Part shown: one piece after another, positions 5,083 through 5,817 of the stretch
How the letters are laid out: every line of letters begins with the position of its first letter
Position numbering within the stretch: position 1 is the stretch's first letter
From: an uncultured Lachnospiraceae bacterium
GTDB lineage: Bacteria; Bacillota; Clostridia; Lachnospirales; Lachnospiraceae
Direction: 5' to 3'
NCBI GenBank assembly: GCA_958426095.1
Contig: CATZYB010000159.1
Location: 1-5,817 of the forward strand
Length of the DNA stretch: 5,817 nucleotides
Translations under genes and position numbers: made by a program
Notes under the pieces: generated by a model
Told to the model about the DNA's origin: nothing
The model's database searches: none
Seen by the model: the letters and a program-made list of their open reading frames with translations, nothing else

Positions 5083-5817
5083 TATTCCGGCAGAACATAC
5101 CCGGAATGTTTTTGGACAGTATGATGTCTTTATTAAAAAAATAGAGCGGACATTAAATGTGACAGTCATTGTCCGTGACAGTATGATCAAGGTCGTTGGC
5201 GAGACCAGCCATGTTACTAAAGCCAAAAGCGTGTTTTTAAATTTACTGGAACTTTCAAAAAGGGGAGAACCGATCAGTGAACAGAACGTGGATTATGCGT
5301 TGTCCCTTTCGTTTGATGATAAGGAATCTTCAATTTTAACTTTAAATCAGGATATGATCTGTCATACGGTCAACGGAAAACCGATCAGGCCAAAAACATT
5401 GGGACAGAAGGCCTATGTGGACCAGATTCGAAATAAAATGATTGTTTTTGGCATTGGCCCGGCAGGTACGGGAAAAACCTATCTGGCCATGGCGATGGCC
5501 ATTACGGCTTTTAAAAATAACGAGGTCAACCGGATCATTTTAACCCGTCCGGCGATTGAAGCCGGGGAAAAGCTTGGTTTTTTGCCGGGAGATCTTCAAA
5601 GCAAGATTGACCCGTATCTGAGACCTCTTTATGATGCCCTCTATGAGATCATGGGAGCTGACGCCTATTTAAAAAACATGGAAAAAGGTCTGATCGAAGT
5701 GGCGCCGTTAGCTTATATGCGCGGTCGGACCCTCGATAACTCTTTTATTGTGCTGGATGAGGCCCAGAACACCACACCGGCCCAGATGAAGATGTTACTG
5801 ACTCTCGAGGGTTTTGG
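5057..5817 (+). CDS. phoH: PhoH family ATPase (PhoH/YbeZ type), 3' end outside window
   Basis: This is a cytoplasmic P-loop NTPase of the PhoH/YbeZ type. The family is associated with RNA metabolism and usually sits beside ybeY, the rRNA-maturation factor. The visible 253 residues have an N-terminal small alpha/beta domain (about 1-75, with TLNVTVIVRDSMIKVVGE) followed by the ATPase domain. Walker A is GPAGTGKT (134-141) and Walker B is FIVLDEAQN (230-238, D234 and E235). RPAIEAGEKLGFLPGD and the TTPAQMKM motif are also typical. The start at 5057 has GGAGAG at 5047-5052 and gives the normal family N-terminus. It overlaps yqfD by 26 bases, so translation is probably coupled. About 60-80 residues should be missing past the edge, given a usual length of 310-330. 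Near the edge the family pattern LTRxGF reads LTLEGF, a small oddity. ybeY is expected next but is not visible. Confidence 0.95.
   Translation, partial: MSITETMIDIPAEHTRNVFGQYDVFIKKIERTLNVTVIVRDSMIKVVGETSHVTKAKSVFLNLLELSKRGEPISEQNVDYALSLSFDDKESSILTLNQDMICHTVNGKPIRPKTLGQKAYVDQIRNKMIVFGIGPAGTGKTYLAMAMAITAFKNNEVNRIILTRPAIEAGEKLGFLPGDLQSKIDPYLRPLYDALYEIMGADAYLKNMEKGLIEVAPLAYMRGRTLDNSFIVLDEAQNTTPAQMKMLLTLEGF

Overview
The window looks like a chromosomal housekeeping and sporulation segment from an endospore-forming, low-to-middle GC Firmicute, most likely a Clostridia member and plausibly Lachnospiraceae. Three things point there. The AlaRS, S21, YqfC, YqfD and PhoH proteins are all of Firmicute type. 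The order rpsU, yqfC, yqfD, phoH is the conserved Firmicute arrangement. A sigma-E-like promoter sits in front of the sporulation genes. All genes are on the + strand. I see no mobile elements, CRISPR arrays, tRNA or rRNA genes, or signs of recent transfer.

Region 1 (1-3159) holds the last 603 codons of alaS and, 14 bases later, a membrane-anchored CapA-type metallophosphatase-fold protein with its own good ribosome binding site. The two probably share a transcript. The CapA-like protein keeps the family scaffold, but several residues where the family normally has metal or active-site side chains are replaced. A perfect 10-bp inverted repeat lies inside its reading frame.

Region 2 (3160-3499) is a compact rpsU unit. 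It has a strong sigma-A promoter with an extended -10 element starting 9 bases after the upstream stop codon, a 12-bp perfect palindrome at the predicted transcription start, and a foldable leader of about 70 bases. After these come a purine-rich Shine-Dalgarno region, the 58-residue S21 gene and a clear intrinsic terminator. I see no terminator between the CapA-like gene and this promoter.

Region 3 (3500-5817) is a tight cluster: yqfC (TTG start), then yqfD 16 bases later, then phoH overlapping yqfD by 26 bases and running off the end of the window. A sigma-E-like promoter just upstream of yqfC suggests mother-cell expression of the two sporulation genes. PhoH belongs to a generally expressed RNA and ribosome-maturation neighbourhood, so it may also need a vegetative promoter. 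A candidate extended -10 element lies near the 3' end of yqfD.

Overall this is an ordinary core-genome region. The points most worth a second look are the apparently altered metal site of the CapA-like protein, the hairpin inside its gene, and the structured promoter and leader of rpsU.
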